DNA of 64,000 nt from Thermoleophilia bacterium SCSIO 60948 (GCA_021496505.1 CP053031.1:682001-746000), one strand, 5' to 3'. Numbered from the stretch's first letter, positions 50,189 to 59,630 are shown. Translations and numbers: made by a program. The notes: generated from the letters alone by a model not told the origin.

Positions 50189-51919
50189 GTGAACGTCCAG
50201 GGCTGGCTCGAGATCGCCTTCTTCGTCGCCTGCCTGACCGCGATCGTGCCGCTTCTCGGCGGCTACCTCGCGCGCGTTCTCCAGGGTGAGCCGATCGCCC
50301 TGGACCGCGTCCTGGGCCCCGTCGAGCGCGGCCTGCTGCGCTCGTTCGGGGCCCGTCCCGAGCGCCAGCAGGACTGGAAGGGCTACGCGCTCGCCGCGCT
50401 CGCGTTCAACTTCGCGGGCTTCCTGGTGTTGCTGGCGATCCTGCGCACGCAGTCGATCCACCCCTGGAACCCGCTCGGGCTCGGTTCGATGCCGTGGGAC
50501 GTGAGCTTCAACACCGCGGCGTCGTTCGTCTCGAACACGAACTGGCAGTTCTACGGCGGCGAGACTTCGCTGTCGTTCTTCAGCCAGATGGCCGGGATCA
50601 CGGTCCAGAACTTCCTCTCCGCGGCGACCGGGATCGCGGTCGTAGCCGCGGTTATCCGAGGCATCGCCGCGCGCGGCACGGACCGGCTGGGCAACTTCTG
50701 GGTCGACGTCACGCGGGTGACGCTCTACGTCCTGCTCCCGATCTCGATCGTCGGCGCGCTGTTCCTCGTCAGTCAGGGAGCGATCCAGGACCTCTCCGGG
50801 CCGCTGACGAGCGCGGGCGTCGCGGGTGGGCGCGAGACGCTCGTACTCGGCCCGGCGGCCTCGCAGGAGCTGATCAAGATGCTCGGCACCAACGGCGGAG
50901 GGTTCTTCAACGTCAACGCCGCGATGCCGTTCTCGAACCCGACGGCGCTGACGAACTTCGTCCTGATGTTGGTGATCCTCGCGATCCCGGCGGCGCTCAC
51001 CTACACCTATGGGCGCATGGTCGGCAGCCGCCGACAGGGCTGGGCGCTCTACGCGGCGATGCTCGTCATGTTCGTCGCCGCGACGGCGATCGTCTACGCG
51101 GCCGAGTCGCACCCGACGCCGGCGATGGCGGCGGCCGGGCTCGACGGCGCGAACATGGAGGGCAAGGAGGTCCGCTTCGGGATCGGCTCCTCGTCGCTCT
51201 TCTCGGCGATCACCACGGTCGCCTCGTGCGGTGCGGTCAACTCGGCGATGGAGGCGCTCAGCGGCCTCGGGGGCGCGATCCCGATGGCGAACATGATGAC
51301 CGGCGAGGTCATCTTCGGTGGCGTCGGGTCGGGCCTCTACGGGATGCTGCTCTTCGTCGTGCTCGCCGTCTTCCTGGCCGGCCTGATGGTCGGTCGCACG
51401 CCCGAGTACCTCGGCAAGAAGATCGAGGCCCGGGAGATCAAGCTCGTAGCCGTCGGGACCCTCGTCGTGCCGCTCGTCGTCCTGCTGACCACGGCGCTGG
51501 CGATCGGCACGCAGTGGGGCGCGCCGTCGATCTACGACTCGGGCCCGCAGGGCTTCTCGGAGACCCTCTACGCCTACACCTCGCAGGCCAACAACAACGG
51601 ATCCGCCTTCGCGGGCTACACCGGGTTCGTCCAGCCGAACGGCACGAACGAAGGCGCGTACGGGATCACGTTCGCCAACCTGCTCGGCGGGCTGACGATG
51701 CTGCTCGGGCGCTTCGGCCCGATGCTGATCGCGCTCGGCTTCGCCGGCGCTCTGGCGACGAAGCGGGTCGCGCCGCCGTCCGTCGGAACGATGCGCACCG
51801 ACTCGCCGGTGTTCGGCGGACTGCTGATCGCAGTGATCCTGCTCGTCGCGCTACTCGTCTTCGTGCCCGCGTTGCTGCTCGGGCCGATCGTCCAGGCGCT
51901 CGGGGACGGGCTCTACTGA
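50189..51919 (+). CDS. kdpA: KdpA, K+-binding and translocating subunit
   Basis: A 576-residue membrane protein with about ten TM segments, related to K+ channels. Selectivity-filter type loops are visible: TAASFVSNTNWQFYGGE, MLGTNGGGFFNVNAAMPFSN, TTVASCGAVNSAM and ANNNGSAFAGYTG. Start at GTG 50189. The length matches the usual 550-600 residues. It stands first of the main structural genes, followed directly by kdpC rather than kdpB. Confidence 0.96.
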   Translation: MNVQGWLEIAFFVACLTAIVPLLGGYLARVLQGEPIALDRVLGPVERGLLRSFGARPERQQDWKGYALAALAFNFAGFLVLLAILRTQSIHPWNPLGLGSMPWDVSFNTAASFVSNTNWQFYGGETSLSFFSQMAGITVQNFLSAATGIAVVAAVIRGIAARGTDRLGNFWVDVTRVTLYVLLPISIVGALFLVSQGAIQDLSGPLTSAGVAGGRETLVLGPAASQELIKMLGTNGGGFFNVNAAMPFSNPTALTNFVLMLVILAIPAALTYTYGRMVGSRRQGWALYAAMLVMFVAATAIVYAAESHPTPAMAAAGLDGANMEGKEVRFGIGSSSLFSAITTVASCGAVNSAMEALSGLGGAIPMANMMTGEVIFGGVGSGLYGMLLFVVLAVFLAGLMVGRTPEYLGKKIEAREIKLVAVGTLVVPLVVLLTTALAIGTQWGAPSIYDSGPQGFSETLYAYTSQANNNGSAFAGYTGFVQPNGTNEGAYGITFANLLGGLTMLLGRFGPMLIALGFAGALATKRVAPPSVGTMRTDSPVFGGLLIAVILLVALLVFVPALLLGPIVQALGDGLY

Positions 51920-51920
51920 G

Positions 51921-52556
51921 ATGGGCGCCTCGAAGCTGAGAGACGCCGCGCTGACGTCGCTCCGGGCGATCGTCGTCCTGACCGTCGTCTGCGGGATCGC
52001 CTATCCGCTGCTCGTCACCGGCCTCGCGCAGGTCGCGTTCCCGGGCGCGGCCGACGGGACGATCGCGACGCGCGACGGCGGCGAGGTCGGATCGGAGCTG
52101 ATCGGCCAGGACTTCCGCGACGAGCCCGGCTACTTCCAGTCGCGCCCGTCGATCACGGGCTACGCCGCCGACGCGACCTACTTCAACAACCAGGGGCCCA
52201 ACCAGGCGAAGCTCGCCCGGCAGCAGGAGCGATTCGCTGCGGCCTACGTGCGCCGCGAGGCCCCGTTCAACCCGGGTCTCGAGATCGCCGACGTCCCGGC
52301 GGACGCGGCAACGACTTCGGCCTCGGGCGTGGATCCCCAGATCTCGCCCGAGAACGCCTCGATCCAGGCGCCGAGGGTCGCCGACGCGCGCGGCCTCGGG
52401 ATCGCCGATGTCGAGCGGCTGATCGAGGACAACACGTCCGGCCGCGCGCTCGGGTTCATCGGCTCGCCCGGGGTCGACCTCGTGGCGCTGAACCTCGCGC
52501 TCGATGCCGAGACCGGGGTCCCCGACGACACGCCGGGAGGCCAGGACGATGACTGA
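51921..52556 (+). CDS. kdpC: KdpC, accessory subunit of the K+-transporting ATPase
   Basis: A 211-residue protein with one N-terminal TM segment ([20 protein letters not shown]) and the soluble KdpC domain. Family blocks: [19 protein letters not shown]-like [47 protein letters not shown] and [18 protein letters not shown]. It begins one base after kdpA ends, and its 3' end overlaps kdpB by 8 bases. In most bacteria kdpC follows kdpB, so this gene has changed place. Confidence 0.95.
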   Translation: MGASKLRDAALTSLRAIVVLTVVCGIAYPLLVTGLAQVAFPGAADGTIATRDGGEVGSELIGQDFRDEPGYFQSRPSITGYAADATYFNNQGPNQAKLARQQERFAAAYVRREAPFNPGLEIADVPADAATTSASGVDPQISPENASIQAPRVADARGLGIADVERLIEDNTSGRALGFIGSPGVDLVALNLALDAETGVPDDTPGGQDDD

Positions 52557-54600
52557 TACCCGAGCCGACGTCCGGGGCGGCTCGCCGCTGTCGGCGGCGA
52601 TGCTCGCCTCCTCGCTCGCCGCCGCCGTGCGCAAGCTCGACCCGCGGGCGATGGTCCGCAACCCGGTGATGTTCATCGTCGAGGTGACGGCGGTCCTGGT
52701 CACCGCGATCTGGATCTCGGGCGCCGGCACGGAGCCGGGTTGGTTCTCGTTCGTCGTCGCGGTCTGGCTATGGCTCACGGTTTTGTTCGGCAACCTCGCC
52801 GAGGCGATCGCGGAGGGGAGGGGCCGAGCCCAGGCCGCGGCGCTTCGCTCGATGCGAACGACGACGATCGCCCGGCTTCGCGACGGAGGCGAGCGCCCCG
52901 CGTCCGAGCTGGCGGCGGGTGACGTGGTCGTCGTCGAGGCGGGCGAGACGATCCCCGGCGACGGGACCGTCATCGAGGGCATCGCCTCCGTCGACGAGTC
53001 GGCGATCACCGGCGAGTCGGCCCCCGTGATCCGCGAGGCGGGTGGGGATCGCTCGGCCGTCACCGGCGGCACGCGCGTGCTTTCCGACCGCATCGTCGTC
53101 GAGATCACGCAGGAGCCCGGCGGGTCCTTCCTCGACCGGATGATCTCACTGGTCGAGGGTGCCGCGCGGCGCAAGACGCCGAACGAGATCGCGCTCGGGA
53201 TCGTGCTCGCGGCGATGTCGCTGATCTTCCTCGTCGTCGTCGTGACGCTGCCGGCGTTCTCGAGCTACGCCGGCACCACGATCGGGATCGCGACGCTCGC
53301 CGCACTGCTCGTCGCGCTGATACCGACGACGATCGGCGCGCTGCTCAGCGCGATCGGCATCGCGGGGATGGACCGGCTCGTCCGCCGCAACGTCCTCGCG
53401 CTCTCGGGCCGCGCCGTCGAGGCCTCGGGCGACGTCGACGTCCTTCTACTCGACAAGACCGGGACGATCACCCTGGGCGACCGCCAGGCGGTTGAGTTCG
53501 TGCCGATGCCCGGCGTCGACGAGGCCGAGCTCGCCGAGGCGGCGCAGCTCGCCTCGCTGGCCGACGAGACCCCGGAGGGCCGATCGATCGTGGCGCTCGC
53601 CAAGCAGTACGGCCTGCGTGAGCGCGAGCTCTCAGGTCGCGACGCCGAGTTCGTCGCGTTCACGGCTGAGACGCGGATGAGCGGGGTTGACCTCGACGGG
53701 TCGAGGCTCCGCAAGGGCGCAGGCGACGCGGTGATCGACTGGGTCGGCGCCGAGGGCGGCCAGGCGCCGGCCGAGCTGCGCGCCGAGCTCGACCGGATCG
53801 CCGCCGACGGAGGCACCCCGCTCGCCGTCGCTCGCGATGCGCGCGTGCTCGGCGTGATCGAGCTCCGAGACGTCGTCAAGGACGGGATGGCCGGGCGTTT
53901 CGAGCGCCTGCGCTCGATGGGGATCCGCACGGTGATGATCACCGGCGACAACCCGCTGACCGCGAAGGCCATCGCCACCGAGGCCGGCGTCGACGACTTC
54001 CTCGCCGAGGCGACGCCGGAGGCCAAGCTCGAGTTGATCCGCGCCGAGCAGTCAGGTGGGCGGCTCGTCGCGATGACCGGCGACGGGACCAACGACGCGC
54101 CGGCCCTCGCGCAGGCCGACGTCGGCGTCGCGATGAACACCGGCACCCAGGCCGCACGCGAGGCCGGGAACATGGTCGACCTCGATTCGAATCCGACGAA
54201 GCTGATCGAGATCGTCGAGGTCGGCAAGCAGCTGCTGATCACGCGTGGCGCGCTGACGACGTTCTCGATCGCCAACGACGTCGCCAAGTACTTCGCGATC
54301 CTGCCCGCGATATTCGCCGCGACCTACGCGCTCGCGGGCGAGGCTTCGGGGCCGCTCGACTCGCTCAACGTCATGGCTCTGGGCAGTCCCGAGTCGGCGA
54401 TCATCTCGGCGATCGTCTTCAACGCGCTGATCATTCCCGCGCTCGTGCCGCTGGCGCTGCGCGGGGTGAGCTACCGGCCCTCCGGGGCCACGGCGCTGCT
54501 GCGGCGCAATCTGCTGATCTTCGGCCTCGGTGGCCTTATCACGCCGTTCATCGGCATCAAGCTGATCGACCTGGTGGTCCACGGCCTCCTCGGCGTCTAG
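52549..54600 (+). CDS. kdpB: KdpB, catalytic P-type ATPase subunit
   Basis: A 683-residue P-type ATPase. Phosphorylation motif DKTGT with Asp302 ([17 protein letters not shown]), actuator motif TGES at 154-157, hinge motif [20 protein letters not shown] and nucleotide-binding site RKGAGDAV. The TM helix with [18 protein letters not shown] is KdpB-specific. ATG 52549 has GGGAGG upstream and lies inside the end of kdpC. The protein powers K+ uptake through KdpA. Confidence 0.97.
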   Translation: MTDTRADVRGGSPLSAAMLASSLAAAVRKLDPRAMVRNPVMFIVEVTAVLVTAIWISGAGTEPGWFSFVVAVWLWLTVLFGNLAEAIAEGRGRAQAAALRSMRTTTIARLRDGGERPASELAAGDVVVVEAGETIPGDGTVIEGIASVDESAITGESAPVIREAGGDRSAVTGGTRVLSDRIVVEITQEPGGSFLDRMISLVEGAARRKTPNEIALGIVLAAMSLIFLVVVVTLPAFSSYAGTTIGIATLAALLVALIPTTIGALLSAIGIAGMDRLVRRNVLALSGRAVEASGDVDVLLLDKTGTITLGDRQAVEFVPMPGVDEAELAEAAQLASLADETPEGRSIVALAKQYGLRERELSGRDAEFVAFTAETRMSGVDLDGSRLRKGAGDAVIDWVGAEGGQAPAELRAELDRIAADGGTPLAVARDARVLGVIELRDVVKDGMAGRFERLRSMGIRTVMITGDNPLTAKAIATEAGVDDFLAEATPEAKLELIRAEQSGGRLVAMTGDGTNDAPALAQADVGVAMNTGTQAAREAGNMVDLDSNPTKLIEIVEVGKQLLITRGALTTFSIANDVAKYFAILPAIFAATYALAGEASGPLDSLNVMALGSPESAIISAIVFNALIIPALVPLALRGVSYRPSGATALLRRNLLIFGLGGLITPFIGIKLIDLVVHGLLGV

Positions 54601-54644
54601 CCCCGGGGCGCCGTGGATCTCACACACCTACGCTGGAGCGGGCG

Positions 54645-55730
54645 ATGGCGGGGCGCCACAAGATCTTCCTCGGAATGGCGGCTGGGGTCGGCAAGACCTA
54701 CCGCGCGCTCGGTGAGACGCGCAGCGCGGTCGAAGACGGGGTCGACGCCGTCGTCGCGATCCTCGAGACGCACGGGCGCGCCGCCACCGCCGCGGCCGCC
54801 GAGGGCCTCGAGGTGCTGCCGCGGCTCGAGGTCGCCTACCGTGGCGCGACCCTCTCCGAGCTCGACCTCGACGCGGTTCTGCGGCGTGCGCCCGACCTTT
54901 GTCTCGTCGACGAGCTCGCGCACACGAACGCACCCGGGATGCGGCACGCGAAGCGCTTCGAGGACGTCGAGTCGATCCTCGACGCGCAGATCGACGTCCT
55001 TTCGACCGTCAACGTCCAGCACCTCGAGAGTCTCAACGACCAGGTCGCCGAGCTGACGGGCGTACGTGTCCGCGAGACGCTGCCCGACGAGGCGCTCTCG
55101 AAGGCCGACGAGGTCGTCCTCGTCGATCTGACACCCGAGGCGCTGATCGAGCGGCTGCGCGAAGGCCGGATCTACCCGGCCGAGCGGATCGGCCCGTCGC
55201 TCGGCGGTTTCTTCAGGATCGAGAACCTCCAGGCGCTTCGCGAGGTGGCCCTGCGCCAGGTCGCCGAGGACGTCGAGGCCAAGCGGATGCGCTCCGAGTC
55301 GCTGGCACGACGCGAAGAGCGACTGTTCGGCTCGGTTCCGGCGCCGATCGCCGATCGCCTGCTCGCGATCGTCGGGCTCGACCCCGAGGCGGCCGAGCCG
55401 GTGGTGCGGCGCGCCTGGCGCTCCGCGCAGCGGCTCGCCGCCGAGCTCGACATCCTCGTCGTCCGCGAACCCGAGGCCGAGCCGACGGCCGCCGAGCGCG
55501 ACGGGCTCGAGCGGTTGCGGCGGCTGAGCGCATCGCTCGGCGCGACCCTGCTGATCGAGTCGGGCGATGAGGTCGCCGAGGTCGCCGCGAGAGTCGCGGC
55601 CGACCGTGGCTCGACCTACCTGCTGATCGGGCGCCAATCGCCACGGCGCGGGCTGGCACGACTCTCCGATCCGCTGACCGAGCGGCTGCTCAGGCGCCTT
55701 CCCGACGTCGATCTACGGATCGTGAGCTGA
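54645..55730 (+). CDS. kdpD: KdpD N-terminal half: KdpD sensor domain plus Usp domain, no kinase
   Basis: A 361-residue soluble protein equal to the N-terminal half of KdpD. The Walker A motif is at 10-18 (GMAAGVGKT), followed by ETHGRA, LCLVDELAHTNAPGMRH and DVLSTVNVQHLESLNDQVA, all KdpD signatures. A Usp-like domain follows at about 225-355 (LDILVVREPEAEP, TYLLIGRQSPRRGL). It ends before any TM or kinase domain. The missing half is the protein at 47914, 5 kb upstream on the other side of the kdp genes. It may bind ATP or c-di-AMP through its Usp domain and regulate the separate kinase, which is inference from KdpD work elsewhere. Confidence 0.93.
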   Translation: MAGRHKIFLGMAAGVGKTYRALGETRSAVEDGVDAVVAILETHGRAATAAAAEGLEVLPRLEVAYRGATLSELDLDAVLRRAPDLCLVDELAHTNAPGMRHAKRFEDVESILDAQIDVLSTVNVQHLESLNDQVAELTGVRVRETLPDEALSKADEVVLVDLTPEALIERLREGRIYPAERIGPSLGGFFRIENLQALREVALRQVAEDVEAKRMRSESLARREERLFGSVPAPIADRLLAIVGLDPEAAEPVVRRAWRSAQRLAAELDILVVREPEAEPTAAERDGLERLRRLSASLGATLLIESGDEVAEVAARVAADRGSTYLLIGRQSPRRGLARLSDPLTERLLRRLPDVDLRIVS

Positions 55731-55746
55731 AGCCGGCCGGCGGTCG

Positions 55747-56508
55747 CTAGGCGGCCAGGCGCTCGGCGACCACCCGCCACACGTCCGGGTCCACGCCGAG
55801 GCCGATGTGGGTCGAGTCGACCTCGATGTGCTCGACGCGTGGATTGCTGCGGTCGATGCAGGCGCGCCAGTCGACCACGCCGTCGCGCCGGGTGAAGATC
55901 GCTGTGACCGGAACGCTGATCGGAGACTCGGAATCGAGGCGCGCCGACTCGCGCGTCGCCTGCTCGGTCTCGGCGGCGCTGTAGCTGGCGGCCGCCGCGG
56001 TGAAGCTCGGGCCGCCGATGATCGGCGATCCGTAGGTGATGACCCGGTGGACCGCCTCGGGGTGGGTGCGCGCGATCTCGCGGCTGATCACTCCGCCGAG
56101 GCTCCAGCCGACGAGCGCGACCTTCCGCCCGAACTCGTCGGCGAGCTCGGCGACACGGTCGGCGAGCCGTGCGACATCGCGTCGCACCGCGCCGGTGTTC
56201 GTGCCGATCCCCCAGCCGCGGGAATCGTGGCCGAGATATCGGAGGTAGGTCCGGATCGGAGCTCCGGATGACTCCGGCGCTCGCCAGCCGGGGACGTCGA
56301 TCACGACACGCCCGTCGCCACGCGGTGCGGCGAGCAGACGCGGCGAGGCGGCCAGAAGCCGCGGGAGCTGAGCGACCGCGAGCAGTTCCCCCGCCTGATC
56401 ACGCCAACCGGGCGGCGCGACCGGCTGCTCGGCGGCGGAGCGGTCGAACGGACGGGCGCCCGAGACGACGCCGGCGAGGGCGAGGGGGCGAAGAGTGGCG
56501 TGAGACAT
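55747..56508 (-). CDS. Alpha/beta hydrolase (lipase/esterase-like)
   Basis: A 253-residue protein of the alpha/beta fold. Nucleophile elbow: ALVGWSLGGVISREIAR. Preceding oxyanion region: VVIDVPGWRAPESSGAPI. The acid is probably the Asp of TRRDGVVDWRACID and the His that of VDSTHIGLGVDPDVW. This pattern resembles acyl-carrying or PGAP1-like esterases. ATG 56508 gives MSHATLRPLALAGV; the longer frame upstream is not protein-like. It converges with the kdpD N-half gene at 55730 and is divergent from the RTX-like gene. Confidence 0.85.
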   Translation of the reverse strand: MSHATLRPLALAGVVSGARPFDRSAAEQPVAPPGWRDQAGELLAVAQLPRLLAASPRLLAAPRGDGRVVIDVPGWRAPESSGAPIRTYLRYLGHDSRGWGIGTNTGAVRRDVARLADRVAELADEFGRKVALVGWSLGGVISREIARTHPEAVHRVITYGSPIIGGPSFTAAAASYSAAETEQATRESARLDSESPISVPVTAIFTRRDGVVDWRACIDRSNPRVEHIEVDSTHIGLGVDPDVWRVVAERLAA

Positions 56509-56681
56509 GTGCTCCGAAGCCTTGCAGGGTGGAGTCGCGGGCTCCGGACGGGGTCGAGGCGGAACCTCCCGGCTGCTCAGCCTTGACCGTTCAGCGTGAC
56601 AAACGCTCAACACATCCGTAGCGTTCGATATAGACCAGCCTTTGGGCGCCAGCCCGGAGGCGAGAGACTGGGAGGCCGGCG

Positions 56682-57269
56682 TTGTCGCGAGCACCGTTCA
56701 AACTGAGGCAGGGGGCCGTTTGGCTTCTAGTCGTCTCGCTGGCGATCCTCGGCGCGGTGATGGTCGTGCTCGCCAACGGCGACGAGCCTGCACTCGGCGA
56801 CATCGTCAAGGGCAAGAACACCTGCGGCAAGCACGTCGCCACGGTCTTCGGCACGGCGCGCTCGGACACGCTTCGAGGCACGAAGGGCGACGACGTGATC
56901 GTCGGGCTCGCCGGCCGCGACGTGATCCGCGGCCGCGGTGGCGACGACATCATCTGCAGCGGACGGCGGATCGACTGGGTGATCGGGGGCCGAGGCGCGG
57001 ACCGGATCCGGGCCCGCGGCGGCGCCGACTTCGCCTCCGGCGGTCTCGGCAAGGACCGGATCGGCGGCGGGGCCGGGCGCGACGTGATCACGGGCAACCG
57101 CGGCTCGAGCGACAAGTGCATGGGCGGCGGCCCGACCCGCGCCGAGACGTCTTCCGAGGACCGCGCCGACATCGCGACCTGCGAGCGGATCACCCACGCG
57201 AGCCACATGAACAAGTTCGGCGACCGCCCGGGCGCCCGCGACTGGATCAAGAACCGCGGCAGCGCCTAG
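56682..57269 (+). CDS. Membrane-anchored or secreted RTX-like calcium-binding repeat protein
   Basis: A 195-residue protein with an N-terminal hydrophobic segment (about 12-30, VWLLVVSLAILGAVMVVLAN). A run of hemolysin-type nonapeptide repeats follows at about 48-130 (DTLRGTKGDDVIVGLAGRDV, GRGGDDIICSGR, GGRGADRIRARGGADF, GGLGKDRIGGGAGRDV). GGxGxD repeats bind Ca2+ in a beta-roll. Start at TTG 56682 with GGGAGG upstream. Three cysteines (TCGKH, IICSG, TCERI) may form disulfides. It is far smaller than RTX toxins and has no enzyme domain, so it is probably a structural surface protein. Confidence 0.8.
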   Translation: MSRAPFKLRQGAVWLLVVSLAILGAVMVVLANGDEPALGDIVKGKNTCGKHVATVFGTARSDTLRGTKGDDVIVGLAGRDVIRGRGGDDIICSGRRIDWVIGGRGADRIRARGGADFASGGLGKDRIGGGAGRDVITGNRGSSDKCMGGGPTRAETSSEDRADIATCERITHASHMNKFGDRPGARDWIKNRGSA

Positions 57270-57306
57270 CGAGGCATCGCGGCGGACGTTCGGGCATCAT
57301 CGAGCG

Positions 57307-57798
57307 ATGGCCGGTTCGGAGCCGAAGGTCAAGGCGGCGAACGCATTCCGCGTCGTTTTCGCGCTCGCTCTGACGGCGATGGGCGTACTGGTCGCCGTGT
57401 CGCCATCGCTCGCGGCGCGGAATTACAAGCTGTTCGGCGGTGGCGGAGAGCCGCTGAGCGGGCTCGTGCCCGGCTTCGGGACCTTCCTCATCGTGGCCGG
57501 CGTTTTGCTCGCGGTCTGCGGGGTCGTCTCGATCTTGCGCTCGTCAGCCGTCGCGCCCGCGATCGCCGGTGTAGTCGCCGTCGCGATCTTCGCCGGGCTG
57601 ATCGGCGTCGACTCCACGGTCGCCGTCGGGACGGAGCGGCAGACGCACAGCGTCCTCAACGTCGGCGGGACCGGGCCATTGGCAGCCCTCGCCGGTGCCT
57701 CCGGCGCATTCCTGTCGGTCGTCGGACTGCTCATCGCCCACCACCGACCCGCAGCCCTGATCCCGGTATTCCGCGAGCCCTCACCCCACCAGGGCTGA
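57307..57798 (+). CDS. Four-TM hypothetical membrane protein
   Basis: A 163-residue protein with four TM segments: VVFALALTAMGVLVAVSP, FGTFLIVAGVLLAVCGVVSI, AIAGVVAVAIFAGLIGVD and GASGAFLSVVGLLIA. Short polar loops and a cytoplasmic C-terminus complete it. No family is recognised. It starts 37 bases after the RTX-like gene on the same strand and may share its transcript. Confidence 0.65.
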   Translation: MAGSEPKVKAANAFRVVFALALTAMGVLVAVSPSLAARNYKLFGGGGEPLSGLVPGFGTFLIVAGVLLAVCGVVSILRSSAVAPAIAGVVAVAIFAGLIGVDSTVAVGTERQTHSVLNVGGTGPLAALAGASGAFLSVVGLLIAHHRPAALIPVFREPSPHQG

Positions 57799-57866
57799 AG
57801 TCGCCGCGCCCCATCGCGCGCGTCGGGGTTCGCTGACGTCGGGCGGTCGGGCAAACTCCCGCAGCG

Positions 57867-58754
57867 ATGGCCGGGGGCGCGGAGCGAAAGCGGTTCGACG
57901 CGATGAGCGGCAGGCTGGAGGCCCGTCTCGAGCGCCGTCCCTGGTCCCGCGACCTGATTCGTGCCGCGCGCGAGTTCTTCGACCACAGGATGGTCGACTG
58001 GGGCGCGGCGATGACCTTCTACGCCGTGCTCTCGCTCGTCCCGGCGGTGACGATCATCATCGCCCTGCTCGGCTTCGTCGGTGAGGACGTCACCGGCGCG
58101 ATCCGCGAGCGCCTGCTCGACGCGGGGGTCACCGACGGCCGTCAGTTCGCGGCGCAGCTCCTCGAGGCGGCTTCCGATACCGACGCGGCCGGAGTCGCGC
58201 TCATCATCGCCGGCGGCGTCGCGCTGTGGGCGGCGTCCGGTTATGTCGGCGGGTTCCTGCGCGCCTCGGAGGTGATCCACGAGCGACCGCACTGGTCGCT
58301 GCTCCGCCGCCGCCCGTTCCAGGTCGCGGTGACGCTCGCGCTGGTCCTCGGGCTCACGCTCGTCTCACTCGCGGTGATCGTCACCGGGCCGATCGCGGAA
58401 GAGGTCCTGGGTGCGCTCGGGTTCAGCGACTTCAACACGCTCTGGGACATCGCCAAGTGGCCGCTGCTGGCCCTGATCGTCCTCGCGGTCGTCCTGTCGC
58501 TCTATTGGTCAGCACCCGAGGCGCGCGGAAAGTCGCTCGGCCGCCTGTTGCCTGGGGCGCTCGTCGCGGTCGCGACCTGGGCGGTCGCCTCGGCGGGCTT
58601 CGCGGTCTACGTCTCCGAGCTCGCGTCCTACAACGAGCTCTACGGCGGGCTGGCGGGACTCATCGTCTTTCTCGCCTGGCTCTGGCTGACGAACATGGCG
58701 CTGCTCTACGGCGCCGTGCTCAACAAGGTCCGCGAGGCCTCGCCCGAGTCCTGA
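57867..58754 (+). CDS. YihY/BrkB-family membrane protein
   Basis: A 295-residue integral membrane protein with about six TM segments. Family blocks: DHRMVDWGAAMTFYAVLSLV near the N-terminus, LWAASGYVGGFLRASEVIHE, and the late YNELYGGLAGLIVFLAWLWL and NMALLYGAVLNKVREA. Proteins of this family were once annotated as ribonuclease BN; their real role is unclear. Start at ATG 57867; an internal ATG at 57903 (MSGRLEARLE) is possible. Confidence 0.9.
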   Translation: MAGGAERKRFDAMSGRLEARLERRPWSRDLIRAAREFFDHRMVDWGAAMTFYAVLSLVPAVTIIIALLGFVGEDVTGAIRERLLDAGVTDGRQFAAQLLEAASDTDAAGVALIIAGGVALWAASGYVGGFLRASEVIHERPHWSLLRRRPFQVAVTLALVLGLTLVSLAVIVTGPIAEEVLGALGFSDFNTLWDIAKWPLLALIVLAVVLSLYWSAPEARGKSLGRLLPGALVAVATWAVASAGFAVYVSELASYNELYGGLAGLIVFLAWLWLTNMALLYGAVLNKVREASPES

Positions 58755-58875
58755 GGGTCCGAGGTGAGCCGAGAACCTGTCGCTCCTGCGACCGATCCTC
58801 GGCCCACCCCGTCAACCGGGGGGCGGCGGACGCCGGCGACCTAGCGCCGACGCCCCGCCCGCGACGCGTCCCGGC

Positions 58876-59424
58876 TCAGCCCTGGCGATCCCACTTGCGC
58901 AGCATCTTCTCCGGGTCCTTGGCCTCGCCGCCCTCGTACCAGCCGGGCTCGGTCCAGAACTCGAAGTGCAGGTGACAGGCGGTGGTGTTGCCGGTGTCGC
59001 CGACCTTGCCGAGCTTCTGCCCGGCGTCGACCTTGTCGCCCTCGCGGACGTCGGCCTTGTCCTTGAGGTGCATGTAGACGGTGTCGGTCTTGTCGCCGCG
59101 CGCCTTCAGCACGACGTAGTTACCGGCGCTCGACTCACGGTCGACGACGCGGACGATGCCGTCGTTGGATGCGACGACCTTCTGACCGCAGTCGGCGAGG
59201 ATGTCGACCCCCTGGTGGCCGCGGCCGGCTCCGAAGCCGTCGCCGTAGGAGTGCTTGCCCTCGACGGGGAACACTCCGTCCTCCTCGGCCTTGCCGCCGC
59301 CTCCGCCGCCACCGGTCCCGACGCCGCCGCCGTCGGCGATCGCGGTCATCGGGATGATCGCGAGACCGGCGCTTGCGGCGAGCGCGGCGAGCGATGCCCG
59401 CGTCCTCGAGGGTCGAATGCGCAT
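58876..59424 (-). CDS. Secreted M23-family metallopeptidase (cell-wall endopeptidase)
   Basis: A 182-residue secreted protein. Signal peptide about 1-30 (RTRASLAALAASAGLAIIPM), a Gly-rich linker (about 34-45), then an M23/LytM domain with zinc ligands His70 and Asp74 (GRGHQGVDILADCGQKV), His119 (VYMHLKD) and His151/His153 (ACHLHFEFW). All active-site residues are present, so it should cleave peptidoglycan cross-links. ATG 59424 has GAGGAG about 9 bases upstream. A c-di-AMP riboswitch precedes it, as for many actinobacterial resuscitation and hydrolase genes. Confidence 0.93.
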   Translation of the reverse strand: MRIRPSRTRASLAALAASAGLAIIPMTAIADGGGVGTGGGGGGGKAEEDGVFPVEGKHSYGDGFGAGRGHQGVDILADCGQKVVASNDGIVRVVDRESSAGNYVVLKARGDKTDTVYMHLKDKADVREGDKVDAGQKLGKVGDTGNTTACHLHFEFWTEPGWYEGGEAKDPEKMLRKWDRQG

Positions 59425-59448
59425 GAAGGTTGCTCCTCTTCTCGACTT

Positions 59449-59563
59449 GCCTACGGGGTTAGCTGACGGGCTCGCGCTGATGAGAAGAGATGCGCTAGGG
59501 CCGGATGCGGCCCATTCGCCCCAACGTTTGGGTCCCCCGATCCCACGCAGTGTGCGGTGGGAC
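59449..59563 (-). promoter_or_regulatory. Cyclic di-AMP riboswitch (ydaO-yuaA class)
   Basis: Read on the minus strand, the leader of the M23 gene shows hallmarks of the ydaO aptamer: a 6-bp helix TCCCAC...GTGGGA, then ATCGGGGGACCCAAACG, TTGGGGCGAATGGGCCG, a GGCC hairpin, and the 3' signature CCCGTCAGCTAACCCCG with TAGGC. The class turns genes off at high c-di-AMP, and cell-wall hydrolases are its commonest targets in actinobacteria. The aptamer ends about 25 bases before the start codon, next to the ribosome-binding site, so control of termination or translation are both possible. Confidence 0.88.
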
Positions 59564-59630
59564 TCGGCGATTGCTCGGCCGACCATAACGAGACCACTCG
59601 GGCCTCCCGCCCTGGGGCGGCGGACTCGGC

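Noticed and set aside
51666-53174. A 502-residue minus-strand frame opposite kdpA-kdpC-kdpB
   Set aside because: It is antisense to unmistakable kdp genes and is low-complexity Ser/Arg/Ala.
56593-56607. Inverted repeat AGCGT-N5-ACGCT between the hydrolase and the RTX-like gene
   Set aside because: The arms are only 5 bases, and no second copy or clear promoter spacing supports an operator.
58820-58856. Possible terminator between the BrkB-like gene and the M23 peptidase gene
   Set aside because: Pairing is broken by a large internal loop, and several alternative foldings are equally good in this GC-rich stretch.
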